In this document: positions 11,412 through 22,469 of the stretch, in pieces
Position numbering within the stretch: the first letter of the stretch is position 1
How the letters are laid out: each line of letters starts with the position of its first letter
DNA from: Macrothele yani
Lineage: Eukaryota; Arthropoda; Arachnida; Araneae; Macrothelidae
Direction: 5' to 3'
DNA: 64,000 nt
NCBI GenBank assembly: GCA_039090855.1
Contig: CM077010.1
Coordinates: forward strand, 48,192,905-48,256,904
Notes under the pieces: model-generated
The model's input: only the letters and a program-made list of their open reading frames with translations
What the model was told of the DNA's origin: nothing
Databases searched by the model: none
Program-made: the position numbers and the translations under genes

Positions 11412-11987
11412 ACTTGGTCACGCTAGTTACGTTTCATGAAAAAAACTTTTACAAGAAAGTTCGTAAGTTCGGAGCTTTCGACCTTATCTTAGGTCTTCAC
11501 ACGCCAATGGAGGACTAAGATTGTTGCCAGATTCTACATTTGAATTTTTTCTATTTTTGTTGCCAAAACTTAGAATTGATCTGCAGATCATCGGAATGTA
11601 GAGAGGAGCCAATCTTAATACAGAAAGCCAATCCTAATACAGCCTTGTCTATTTTGACAATGGAAGACGCATCTGCAGTTCCCCGCTGGAACGAAGCAAA
11701 ACTAATTGCTTCTTTTGACAATTGTTTTGCCCTCCGTTACCGTGAAAGCCTGGAAATTATTTTCAACTCAATGACTTGCAATTCCGTATCTCCTCTCTAC
11801 ATTCCGAGGATCTGGAGATCAATTCTAAGTTTTGGCAACAAAAATAGAAAAAATTCAAATGTAGAATCTGGCAACAATCTTAGTCCTCCATTGGGGTGAT
11901 GAAGACCTAACATAACGTCAAAAGCTCCCAACTTACGAACTTTCTTGTAAAAGTTTTTTTCATGTAACGTAACTAGCGTGATCAAGT
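11412..11987. repeat. foldback/MITE with 195-bp inverted arms
   Basis: Arms 11412-11606 and 11792-11987 are near-perfect reverse complements, with ends ACTTGGTCACG and CGTGATCAAGT. The 185-bp centre has an open frame (MEDASAVPRWNEAKLIASFD and FALRYRESLEIIF) on the + strand that I cannot assign. The frame may be what remains of an element-encoded protein. Confidence 0.9.
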
Positions 11988-12327
11988 ATTTGTTATTATT
12001 GTTACATGTTTTGCCCATCATCGTCAAATTTTAGCTAACTTTTGGATATAAAATAATTTATTCAAAGTTATTCTCAGATGTAATTAGAATTTCAAAGAAA
12101 GGAGAAAAGTACTTAAATCACCTATAGCTATGGCAATAGTAATTTCAGTTAGCTAGGTATGAAAAAATGCATTTAACAAAGTATGGTTTTCTCTCATTCC
12201 CGTATGCCATAATTGACTCCTTCAAACTACTAATTGGACTCCTTAAAAACTCCTGGAAAACTCCTTAAATGGACTTTAAAAATGAGTATGAACTCTGAGT
12301 GTACCACCACAAGTCTGAGCACAATGC

Positions 12328-13070
12328 ATGTTGTCTTCAATGGATGCTCGAGATGAGCGGAGAGTAGGTAAACTTGTTCAGTCCAATAGACAGGCGACAC
12401 TTCATCAGATTACAGATAATAATCTGAATCAGGGACCAAGTTCGATGGACTCTCAACATACAGTTCATCGTATGTGCCACAGAAGCAGACGTCCTGTCCG
12501 TAAGCCATTGCTATCTGTGACGAACAAGAAGTAACTCCTCCAGTTTGCTCAAGAAAGAATTGGACAGCAAATGAGTGCAAAAGGGTAATGTGATCTGATT
12601 CAACTGCACTATGTAGATGGAAGGATGAGGATATGGAGACAGCAGCATGAAAGCATGGGCCCATCTTGCATTGTCACTACTCTTCAAGCTGGCAAATGGT
12701 CTGGGGCATGTTTTCATGGGAGTGCTTGGGCCCTTTGATTAGTGTAGAGCAATGTCTGACCACCCAAAGTATTTAAATATCATTTTTGATCAAGTTCATC
12801 CAATTGTGTTGATGATTTATTCAAATGGAGACAGATACTTCCAGCAGGACAATGCTCTGTGTCATAGTGCTTACATTGTACACAAATGGTTTTAGGAGCA
12901 TCATGAAGACTTTTCCCTTCTACATTGGTCTCCTCAGTCAGCTGGATCTGCTACCATCAAATGTTCAAGAGCTGGAAGGTGCAATTCATTGCATTTGGAC
13001 TACCAATACCCCAACCACTTACCAACATTTAAAGAGTCCATACCTTGATGAAATCAAGCAGTATTAAAGG
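12328..13070 (+). pseudogene. Tc1 transposase remnant
   Basis: MDARDERRVGKLVQSNRQAT, then LHQITDN and HRSRRPVRKPLLSVTNKK form the second HTH and linker of a Tc1 transposase. Downstream in other frames are FAQERIGQQMS, YVDGRMRIW, and QQDNALCHSAYIVHKWF with the second catalytic Asp. The part that normally carries SPDLNPIE is altered (HWSPQSAGS), so the third acidic residue is lost. Several frameshifts and stops are present. The N-terminal HTH is disrupted by the 9531-12296 insertion. Confidence 0.8.
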
Positions 13071-13522
13071 CAAAAAGTGGCCCAACATCATACTAACCAG
13101 ATGGTCATATAATAATTTCTCTACTCAGTGTATATGCAAAATGTGTTAAAGCACTTTTTTATCAGCTACTTGTATGATGCCAGGTTTTTATGCACAGCTT
13201 CATTAGTGAGTTTTATTCATTTTTTTAACCTAAGAGCCAACATTTTTCCTGACTTCTGCTGCATAGTGAAAATTATTTAAAAAAATTGTTCATACAGTGT
13301 GATTGATCTACCACAAGAAAGCACAGGGCCCCCGAGTTGCCTAGGTTTAAATAAAATGCATGATTTGGCTTATAATATCCTAAAATTAACAGGAGGCAGT
13401 TTTTTTACTTGAACACAAGTAGTGCCTTCCAGTAAGGCCTATGCAAAATTAGAAAAAAAAAAAAAAGCTAAATTGTTGGCATTTTGTGGAACGTTTGCCA
13501 GACACCAGGAAGTTTTATACAT

Positions 13523-13584
13523 AGCTTGATTAGTCGAGGTTTTTTTAATCCAGGTGGATTAAAAAAAATTCGACTAATCAAGCT
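13523..13584. repeat. short hairpin (30-bp arms)
   Basis: The arms AGCTTGATTAGTCGA... and ...TCGACTAATCAAGCT (13523-13552 and 13555-13584) pair at about 28 of 30 positions around a 2-nt centre. It is probably a short pogo-type MITE remnant or a foldback. No gene is nearby. Confidence 0.85.
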
Positions 13585-14105
13585 GAAAGTCTCTTACCTG
13601 ACTCCCACTATACAGAAAAAACAAATAAAACAATTATGTTGTTTGTATAGTATGACATACCACAACTACACCACTCAGTCCCAATGAATTTATGTGTTAA
13701 TACGCTGGGATTTTTTAAATGAACATGCATGTTTGTTTTAAAATAAACAAAAAAAATATATAAATAAATAGTTAATGGACTTTTGTCCAGACAAATTAAG
13801 CTGGTTTTCCAAGTGAAAGATTGTGTTGTCATCTATCAGTTACATCTGTTTTAGGTCTTCAGTGTTCCCATGAATATTAGCAAAAAATTAATAAAAATCT
13901 TAGAAATTTAAATTTCGACATGTGCTGGTGGGCTTATCTGCAAGTTGGTCAAATTTCAAACCTGTATAAACAGTTTTTCCAGTACACAACCAACAGACAG
14001 ACTGCCCATTTTATTGTTACAAATATTTGGCTTTCTTGCTGATTCTTTCCTTACTTTATTATTTTAGCTGTCTTTGGATTAATATGATCGTTTTCTTTGT
14101 TTCAG
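13585..14105. other. intron sequence upstream of exon A
   Basis: T-rich sequence ending in a polypyrimidine tract and the acceptor TTTCAG at 14100-14105. No earlier exon of the Myb/SANT gene was found. Confidence 0.5.
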
Positions 14106-14223
14106 GCCAAAGGAGAAATTTTCCTGTGTATCAGAGGATCACAACAGCTCTTAAGGCAAATGGAGTGCACAAAAGGGCTAGTGATGTTAAAACAAAAATT
14201 AAGAATCTATCCTCTATGTACAG
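14106..14223 (+). CDS. host gene exon A: Myb/SANT-like DNA-binding domain, second half
   Basis: The exon begins after TTTCAG with two bases of a split codon and ends ...TACAG|gtagtg with two bases of the next codon. It encodes QRRNFPVYQRITTALKANG and VHKRASDVKTKIKNLSSMY. This matches helices 2 and 3 of Myb_DNA-bind_4-type domains, which read (R)RN..VY..IA..L...G..R...Q...KIKNL...Y. Such domains bind DNA and occur in transcription factors and in domesticated Harbinger-associated proteins. Helix 1, with the expected Trp residues, must lie in an upstream exon not seen in this window. The codon completed by the next exon gives Arg, as the family expects after Y. Confidence 0.85.
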
Positions 14224-14479
14224 GTAGTGAATTTTAAGACATTATTGAAATTTTTTACACTCTTTCCTTCACAAAGAAAAAGTTATTTTTGATATTAAGT
14301 TTACTTTATTGTATTAACTTTTAAAAAGTTATTTCATATATTGTTTTACTGTCTGACATTCATGAAAGTAAAATTTTTCCCTGAATAGAAACTGTGCTGT
14401 ATAGGTTATGCAATTTTGTTGTGACTTCTGATATTGAAAAAGTTTTTAACATACAGTAGGTACTTTTTCATACATGAGA

Positions 14480-15300
14480 TTCATTTGCGAAATTCCTCCT
14501 TTTTTTTGTCATCATTCGAATTATACTCGAAATTGATGCAAAATTTTGGTGGGATTAGTTGGAGGGAGGGGAGGGGGGACATTTTCCATCTGGGGATAGA
14601 ATTTCGACTTCTAAAACTTTCAAAAACAAAAGTTAGATGGAGTAAAAATTTCTCTTGGAATTGGAATTTTTTTCTTGCAATGCTTCTTCTACCCAGCATT
14701 GTTGTTAAGGTGGACATCTAGTGATTTTGCTTCCTATACTTCCAATGGGCAAACTTCTGTACACATTTTCTTCACAATTGATGCATTCCCAAGGATGAAA
14801 ATTTGAACATCAATTAAAATAACTTCATATTATAACTTGGAATACTTAATATTTTCTAAATCATAACCATAATTATATTAAAAATCAATAACTTTTCCTT
14901 TAGTGGTGTTGAGACCAGAAAAATGATGGTGCAACCTGTACATTGATGATGTCAGTAGATAAACAAATGTTGGATTGCTTAATTATCACTATGTTTAAAA
15001 AAATATTAAGTATTCCAAATTATAATATGAAGTTATTTTAAACGATGTTCAAATTTTCATCCTTGGGAATGCATTCATTGTAAAGAAAATGTGTACAGAA
15101 GTTTGCCCATTGGAAGTATAGGAAGCAAAATCCCTAAATGTCCACCTTAAATATAATTTTATTCCATAAATATTTGTATTTCAGCTTGAAAATGGAGGAA
15201 AAATTTCTGAAAACGAAAGTCAAGTGAAGCAAAGATTTAATCTCTGATTGTAATTTTTTTCCCTAAGATGTTCTTTCTATCCTATGTTGTTGTTAAATGC
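14480..15300 (+). repeat. second locus of the ~150-bp tandem unit, with an internal insertion
   Basis: Units related to 4640-5245 recur here. One spans about 14560-14705, is broken by the MITE at 14709-15146 and resumes with 'atataattttattcca'. The next begins 'cttgaaaatggagg' at about 15186 and ends near 15300. The locus lies in host intron A-B and no transposase is associated. Confidence 0.75.
14709..15146. mobile_element. TTAA-flanked MITE with ~150-bp inverted repeats
   Basis: The ends GGTGGACATCTAG and CTAAATGTCCACC are flanked on both sides by TTAA (14705-14708, 15147-15150), the target of piggyBac and Kolobok elements. Long arms of about 150 bp pair across a centre of about 130 bp. 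It is 438 bp long and has no coding capacity. Confidence 0.92.
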
Positions 15301-15696
15301 CAGTATTTTTTTTTATTTTGAATAAGGTAACGTGCTACAGTTTATTATTTACATACATAAAATTCGGTGAACAATTGTCATGCTCATGCTGAGTTGTTTT
15401 GCAGCGCATACTGATTCCCCCCCCCCAGTTAAAAAGTTGAACTTTTTTTCTTTGTCTGTCTCATGTATGCCTTTCATGTTCTTTTAACAGATTTTCAGTA
15501 ATTATAAATTAACATATTTTTTATGTTTTAATGGGTTTTTAGCAATTATAAACAATTGTTCTCTGCCTTATAGCATTACACATCTGCTTTAGCACTTAAG
15601 TGTTTGGCATAGAAAAAATTCCCTGTAGTATAATGGCATTTTATTATAACCAATCAGTTTCAGTCACAGGTGGTCTTTTACAAGAATGTCAATTTA

Positions 15697-17032
15697 CGAA
15701 GTGAATCAAAAGGTAAGGTCAGGGCTCTTGTTACGTAGACAAGCAGAGCTCCGGCAGATTGCTATTTAGGGGGGGGAGGCACATAACCTTGTCAGGTGGT
15801 GGATGTTATTGCTAATCTTCTAACTGCAGTTACCCAGCAGTTGTAAGGGCGTAAACATGGCCACTCGTTTGTTGGAATGATCCATCGTCGAGCAGTGAAG
15901 TATAGTGAGATTTTTATGGGCTGAGGGCGTGCAACCTGCTGAAATTCATCATAAGATGCTTGTGCAACATGGGGAGGACAAGTGTATGAGCCAGAGATAT
16001 GTGTACAGTGGATAGAAAATTTTCAAACCGGTAGAACGAATGTGTTTGGTGAAGCTCGCTCGGGCCATCTGCCACCTCGCGCACGAAGGATCATCTCGAC
16101 TATTGATGTGCTCATCAAAGAAGATCGCTGGGTTACTCTGTCTCAGATCGCCCAAAAGGTAAACTTTAGCTATGGTTCTTCATTCTCAATAGTGCATAAT
16201 GATCTTGGATATCATAAAGTGTGTGCCAGATGGGTGACACGACAGTTGTCTGATGCGCACAAGCAGCAGCGCCTGGAAATTGGCAGAAATTTTTTATAGC
16301 GGTATGAGTCGGATCCCAGTATTCTGGAGAGGATTGTCACTGGTGACAAAACATGGGTCCATTATTACTACCCCAAGTGCATAAGGCAAAACATGGAGAG
16401 GAAACATCCGGACTCCCCATGCGAAAAGAAGTTCAAGGTTGTCCCTTCTGCATGAAAATTAATGCTGACTCTCTTTTTGACATGAAAGGACCCATCGTTG
16501 AACACTATCAAACACAGGGTGACTCAATTAACAGTCGGTCATATTGTGACTTGCTGAAAGACAAACTGAAACAAGCAATTCACACAAAACGACGGTGAAA
16601 TGCTGTTGATGTACAACAACACCTGATACCAAAAAAGTGCTGTTGCTGCACAACAGCACTTACGGCAGCACGTATTCTGGATACGGCATTGGCAACTCAA
16701 CAACAATTACCGAGTTGAAGATTGAGGTGTTACCACATCTTGCTTTCAGTCCCGATCTGGCACGGTCCAACTTTCATGTCTTCGGGCCTGTGAAAGACGC
16801 TTTGCGAAGCCACCGTTTTGAAAGTGATGTCTAGGTACAGAGAGTGGTGCATTCGTGGCTGCAGGAACAGCCCAAAACATTATTCTCTGCAGAAATCCAG
16901 AAGCTTGTAGACATATAAAATATGCGTTGAATGACAAAGGAACTATGTTAAAAATAACGTAATTGTTATCTGTATGACTCTTAGCTTCTTTAATATACAA
17001 CAACATTGACCTTACTTTTTGATTTACCCTCG
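15697..17032 (+). mobile_element. mariner element
   Basis: The element is bounded by TA (15695-15696, 17033-17034). Its terminal inverted repeats share ATCAAAAnGTAAGGTCA. The length of 1336 bp is typical for mariner. Confidence 0.92.
15952..16915 (+). pseudogene. mariner (SETMAR-like) transposase, degenerate
   Basis: The frame 15982-16299 encodes CVQWIENFQTGRTNVFGEAR, SGHLPPRARR, WVTLSQIAQKVNFSYGSS and DLGYHKVCARWVTRQL, which are the HTH region and WVPHxL-type motif of mariners. After a stop come VTGDKTWVHYYYPK (first catalytic Asp), then a degraded second block, LLHNSTYGS, where HDNA is expected. The third block is SPDLARSNFHVFGPVKDALR. Several stops and frameshifts occur, and the second catalytic Asp is not preserved. 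Confidence 0.88.
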
Positions 17033-17359
17033 TACATTACACTGTTCATTTTTTCCCAAAGTGCAAACACATATATTCACTTAAATGTTATGCTTCCTCT
17101 TTGTTCTGGTTACAGTACACCATAATTTTAGTCACAAAGACTACTCACATTAGGGCTGGTGTTCCTTTGTTGACTTAGAGTAGGAATACTATTTTTTTCT
17201 TTCATGGTTCAAAATCTTCTTAGCCCCACTGCATCATAGCCATAACCTGTCTGTGCTCAGGACTCATTTATAACACATCCGTAGGGCTTCTAGTTTTTAA
17301 GAGGAACCCTTAACATGGAGCTTTCGTCATAACTCATGCCGCATAGATTACACATTATA

Positions 17360-18905
17360 CACTGGTGTGCAAAAATTAAGGACAAAGAGCAGAAATTAGC
17401 ATAACAGTGGAACGGGCAGGCAGAATGGACTGAAATACCACTCAGGAGATAGACTAGGGTCCGGTATGGTAGGGCATGCGCATATGTACAGCATGACGTG
17501 GGGGAGTGTCGGAAGGGTATAAAGCACACGGGCAGTGTACGCTCAGCAATTCGGTGAAAGCTATTGCACGGTGTACATCGGTTTGAACGATGTCAAGTTG
17601 CTGCCACAGTGCGATATGGCCAACAAGCAATCCAGTAGACGATATCTGGATGACTTTACCCAAGGTCGTGTCATTGGGTAGTTGGAAGAAGGTCGAAGTG
17701 TGAATAGTGTGGCCGAGGAGTTCGGGATCGCTCACAGCATCGTTTCACGAGCTTGGAGAGCATTTCAAATGACAGGAACAGCTGTCCGAAAGTTTAGCAG
17801 TGGTTGTTCACGAGCAACCACGGCGGCGGACGACCGGTGTATTGTCCTACAGGCAAGAAGAGACAGGCGGCAGACAGCGGGTGAAATCGCAAGGCACATG
17901 CAACAGACAACTGGACGTCCATTATCGTGTTTTACTGTGGCCAAGAGGCTGCACAAAGGTGGTCTATTGCACAACGACCAGTACGGTGTGTGCCGTTAAC
18001 GCCTGCTCATCGGAGACGGCGGTTTCTGTGGTGCCAGGAACACAAGCAACATATCAGCAGTGGGGTTGAGTTCTCTTTACAGATAAGAGCCGATTTAGTC
18101 TGACGAGCAATTCTGGATGTATACACATCTGGAGAGAGCAGGGAACACGCAATCACACCTCCAACATCATCGAAAGGGACCGGTTTGGAGGTGGCGGAGT
18201 TCTCGTTTGGGGCGGTATCATGCTTGGTAGCCGTACTAACCTCCACATCTTCAAAGAAGGTTCAGTGACTGGTGTCCCCTATTGTACTGAGGTTCTCCTG
18301 CCTCACGTGCGTCTGTTTAGAGGTGCTGTGGGTCCTGAGTTCCTCTTCATGGACGACAATGCTACACCTCATCATACAGTGGCTGTCGCAGAGCTGTTGG
18401 AGAGTGAAGATATTCAACATATGGATTGCTATCAAGGTCCCCCGGACCTAAATCCAGTCGAACATGTGGTGCGGAAACTTCTTGGGAGACGCTTGGCAGC
18501 ACGTCACCAGCCGCCAGCAACGATTCCACAGCCGCAATTGGCGCTACAAGAGGAATGAGCTGCAATGCCTCAACATCTCCTTAACAACCTTGTCCTCAGC
18601 ATGGACAGATGTTGTAAATCCTGCAACGCAGTCAGGGGTGATCATATCCCCTACTAAAGACTGAATTTTTCTTAGCAGCCGCCTGTCACATGGACGTTTC
18701 TGTCTTCTGTCCAGTTGTGCTCAAAGTTATCTTTTCATTAAAGTGCCTTTGTATCCTTTAGATTCCTTGTTTGGACGGTTTTGCTCACTTGTCCCATATT
18801 GTTACATCTTTGGGATCTTATGGTACGATTTGAGTCGATGTGGAGCACTTCTGCACGACATTACATTCGAAAAACCGTCTCGTCCTTAATTTTTGCATGC
18901 CAGTG
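17360..18905 (+). mobile_element. Tc1-like element
   Basis: TA flanks lie at 17358-17359 and 18906-18907. The inverted ends share CACTGG, then TGCAAAAATTAAGGAC. Its length is 1546 bp. Confidence 0.93.
17618..18660 (+). pseudogene. Tc1 transposase, frameshifted
   Basis: MANKQSSRRYLDDFTQGRVI then a stop, then LEEGRSVNSVAEEFGIAHSI form the first HTH. RDRRQTAGEIARHMQQTTGR and LSCFTVAKRLHKGGL give the second. The catalytic part is in another frame: GGVLVWGGIMLGSRT, FLFMDDNATPHHTVAVAELL with the second Asp, and PPDLNPVEHVVRKLLGRRLA with the third acidic residue. The C-terminus LAARHQPPATIPQPQLALQE is typical of this Tc1 lineage. The WSDESRF block is degraded (stop at VEFSLQ). At least three disruptions are present. 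Confidence 0.9.
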
Positions 18906-18907
18906 TA

Positions 18908-19314
18908 CTAGCACTAGCGCTACTGTAACATTTATCACTTTAGTTGCGTTTTCACAGTTCAAACAAATATCAAATATATGCATACATATCACTGAGCAAT
19001 TCTCTGGGATTTAGAGGCCAGCTCTTCAAAGAAACTCATCTGCTAAATTAAAGTTCATAACTAATGGTGCTAGATTTTTCTTAATAATGTAACAAAAGTC
19101 TCAATTTACAGCAATCTTGGCACACAACTCAAGCTTCACTGACATTCATCTCACATAAGACCTTATGTACTTCATACTCAGTATCTTTTTTCTCTTACAG
19201 ACATTCCTAAATTTGGTCCTCCTATGATTTCCTTGGCCTTCCTCTACCTTTCTTTCTTGCCACTTGGGCTGAATAAATTCTCTTAGCATCTCGCCACTCA
19301 TTCTTTCAACGTGG
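18908..19314. other. no gene seen
   Basis: Spacer between two transposons with no recognisable feature. Confidence 0.5.
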
Positions 19315-22300
19315 CCACTAGGATGGAGCGAAAAAACACTTTTTTTTTTTATTTGAAACGTCACCATGTGCAATAGTTACGATTTTATTACTGGAATGAC
19401 CCCCGAAATATGTATGACATTATTCGATATCTTAGGCTTCCCCAAGAACCTTGAAGTTTGAAAGTTATAGAGAAGAATGGTTTAAAAACACCTGCTTTCT
19501 CCATTTTGCCAATACTGTGCCACCATGTTATTTAATATCATCTTTAAGTGTATAAACATGGGTAAAAATTCAGCAGACATGAGTTAATTTCCTAGGCTTC
19601 CCCAGATCCCTTAAAGTATGTAATTTTTTGCCAATCATACTTTCTGGAAACCTCGTGTTGATTTTCAGAAGCATAGCTTGCGGCCTTGCTCTCCTTTCTT
19701 CACCTCACCCCACCCTCTTCCTCACAGCCGAGCTCTCTTTGTGAACTCGCCGAATCTTCTCATCACAGTCGCACAGATCCTTTTGGTAGAGAGTGTTGGC
19801 GGGTTTGCGTCATAATGATGCAACAGTTTCTTTCACTCCTAGTGATATTGATTGGAGCCTACCGGCATTTTCGTTTTGTCATTCAATTACTTAAGATGGC
19901 TGAAAAAAAAATAAAGCTGATTTACCTATCCTCGGGAGTTAGAAGGAAATGCATGAAAATGTGTTGCCTATGTATGAAGATGTAATGCGCCATTATTGCC
20001 TTGTGAGGAATACTCTTAGGCAGGAAGGTGCAAATTATGAGCCTGCTGCAGCAGAAATAACAAGTATTGTCACGGACAAAGTGCTGAGTATATGGAAGAA
20101 AGCATCTCTTCCGACATCGCTCCACAAATCAGTTGTAAAGTCTGTTACTGCATACAACACTGAAATCCAAAAGCTGAAAAAACATGCTGCAAGAATGGAT
20201 GAAACCTATCGAAAGAAGGTTGAACAATTTTGTGCAGATTCACAACGTATCTTTGACATATGCTCATGCAAGTGCAAATGTTTTAGAACCTGCAAATGCA
20301 GCTCTGCAAAAAAAGGTACCAGTGAAAGAGCGAGACTTTCTAATGGACCAGAGAACAAACAGAAGAATGATAGTAGGTGGGCTTGAGGCAAAAACCACCA
20401 GTGTACTGAAGAAAAGATCAGCTCAAAAGAGTGATAGAGAAGAGCATGGCCATAGGAATTACAGAAAAATGCATCACTGAAATCGGCACTGTGAGTCGAG
20501 GATGATCCTTCAGAAGAGGATACTAATTCTGTAGGAAAACCAGACGAGCCGAGTCCTAGTCATTTGTTGGCCTCGGAGAAAGATTACGATTTCACTCCAC
20601 GTTGCACTTCAAAACCTAGGCATAAAATGACACTGTCTGCATTTTCTAGAAAGTGCGATAGGCGAGGCATCAGCGATCAAGCGGCAGCTGATCTTCCGTT
20701 GCATTGCTTCATGATGTAAGTGAACCGGTTCAGTCGAAAGAATGTAATGTATCTGTTATTGACCTTCATAAAGTAAGATTAGAAAGGAAAAAGACCCGTC
20801 AAACAATTCGAGATGAGGTAAACTTGACTGGTCGCAAGATTGTAGCTCTATTTTTGGACGGAAGAAGGGATGAAACTCTTACGAATACACAGACAGATGA
20901 TGGCAAGTGGCACAAGCAAAAAGAATGGGAGGAGCATATTTCACTTGTTGAAAAACCGAGTTTGGTCTATTTGGGACATTTTGCACCGAAGAGCAAGGGT
21001 GCAAAGGACATTTCCGATGGTATCTTCACCTTATTGGACCAGAAGGCCTTCGACTTGTCGGAGTTAGTCTTTATTGGAAGTGACGGGGAAGTGACTAATA
21101 CCGGCACAAATGCAGGTATAATTAGGCGCCTTGAAGAGAAGCTCAATTCTCCAGTGCACTGGATTATATGCCAACTTCATTTTACTGAAGCACTCCGACG
21201 GGAAAACATCAAGTCCAAGAGGATTTAGTGGATTGATTGCAAAGTGCCTGATAATGTGCACAAATCTTCCTGTCATTAATTTCCAGAAAATAGAATTTTT
21301 GCTTCAGTCCGACATTAACTATGGAGATCTTAGCTTGGATCAACTTTATTTGTGGGAAATTTGTAAGGTGGTCTCGGCAGGTGATTGCCCACAAGATCTG
21401 GCTAATCAGGATCCTGGAACACTTGGACATTCCCATTGACTTACCCTCGCAAATCACATTCTGCATTTGTATGTTGGAACTAGTGATCCAACACCACAAC
21501 TTGTCTCATTAGCCATCTTCATAATGAAAGTATATGCATCATCATGACTCACGATCAAATGTAATGGTACCTGTAAAGATTTTCCAAGAAATTTGCAGCT
21601 TTTTATAACTCGGTTTTAGTATCTTCCAGATAATTTAAAGGATATTGTAAAAAAAGTCGACCAAGACAACACGTATTTTGCCTATGCAGAAAACTTGCTC
21701 GCTGCCATGTTGTTTGACGACAGAAGGTATGTCCGTGAGCTTGCTGTTCGATGCATCATGAAGGCCAGGAAATCTTCCGAACAATCGACCTAATCGACTG
21801 GCAAGAGTGTATTGTGACTGAGCCTCTCATCACACCGAAATGGAAAGACGATAAGCTTCTGGAATTTCTACAGTCAGATAAATATCCAAGTTCTTGCCAC
21901 GAATTTACAAAAATACTCTGCCATTCTCAGGCAGTAGAGAGGATGGTTAAGATCATAACAGATTCTTCTGCTCATGTGTGCGGCCTTCTTGCAAGAGATG
22001 GATTTATCAGAGCAAAAATTTTGGATAGGAAGCTGATTCCAAGTTTTGAAAAAGTCTGATTTCCAAGTGAAATAAACTCACTCCTCAAGTTATGCTACTA
22101 GGTAAGGCTGGTGTCTATCATATTTGCATAACTTATCATGCCATTTTTGGAGAAATATGACAAATTTTGAGCTTTTGGGGCAAGCCTAAGAAACTAACTC
22201 ATGTCTGCTGAATTTTTATATACACTCAAAGGTGATATTAAATAATGTGGTGACACAGTATTTTTTTATATTTACAAAATGGAGGAAGCGGGTGTTTTAA

Positions 22301-22469
22301 AACCATTTTTCCCTATAACTTTCAAACTTCGAGGGTTCTTGGGGAAGCCTAAGATATCGAATAATGTCATACATATTTCGGGGGTCATTCCAGTAATAAA
22401 ATCGTAACTATTGCACGTGGTGACGTTTCAAATTAAAAAAAAAAAGTGTTTTTTGCTCCACCCTAGTGG
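19315..22469 (+). mobile_element. DNA transposon with ~325-bp terminal inverted repeats
   Basis: The left arm (19315 to about 19640) and right arm (about 22140 to 22469) are close reverse complements beginning CCACTAGGrTGGAGC. The arms share GAAACGTCACC, AATAGTTACGATTTTATTAC and a GGCTTCCCCAAGAACC segment. The 3155-bp element carries a broken multi-block transposase on the + strand. No clear target duplication was seen. The superfamily is not assigned. Confidence 0.9.
19949..22059 (+). pseudogene. unclassified transposase with GSDGxxTNTG block, broken
   Basis: The first frame (19949-20386) contains YEDVMRHYCLVRNTLRQEG, a helical region, and a Cys cluster CSCKCKCFRTCKCSS. It is continued in another frame by VPVKERDFLMDQRTNRRMIV. 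The next frame (20704-21228) has KIVALFLDGRRDETL, VYLGHFAPKSKGAKDISDGI, FIGSDGEVTNTGTNAGIIRR and WIICQLHFTEALRRE. Later frames hold SFRGFSGLIAKC-like and LPVINFQKIEFL sequence, a LSLDQLYLWEI block, and finally ILCHSQAVERMVKIITDSSA and GLLARDGFIRAKILDRK. I recognise the IGxDG..TNTG and CHSQAVER blocks from repeated arthropod and cnidarian hypothetical proteins, probably a DDE/RNase H fold. At least four frameshifts or stops separate the parts. Confidence 0.75.

Larger units (their letters stand above)
9531..12296 (+). mobile_element. hAT-like element with AGGGTTCGTACT termini
   Basis: The left end AGGGTTCGTACT pairs with the right end AGTATGAACTCT. The flanking 8-mers gaatgtac (9523-9530) and gagtgtac (12297-12304) differ at one base and suit a hAT duplication. 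Subterminal words 'ctccttaaat' and 'ctggaaaactcc' recur at both ends (9541-9640, 12215-12275). It contains a BED-like zinc-finger ORF, a SINE (11088-11312) and a foldback (11412-11987). No catalytic domain is left. Confidence 0.8.
9233..13130 (+). mobile_element. Tc1-like element split by a later insertion
   Basis: The left end CACTGAGTGGCCAAATTATG (9233) pairs with the right end ...CTACTCAGTG (13130). The right flank has TA, while the left flank is AA, probably mutated. Without the hAT-like insertion 9531-12296 the element is about 1.1 kb, near Tc1 size. Rejoining the flanks at gaatgtac/caccac gives continuous element sequence. Confidence 0.85.
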
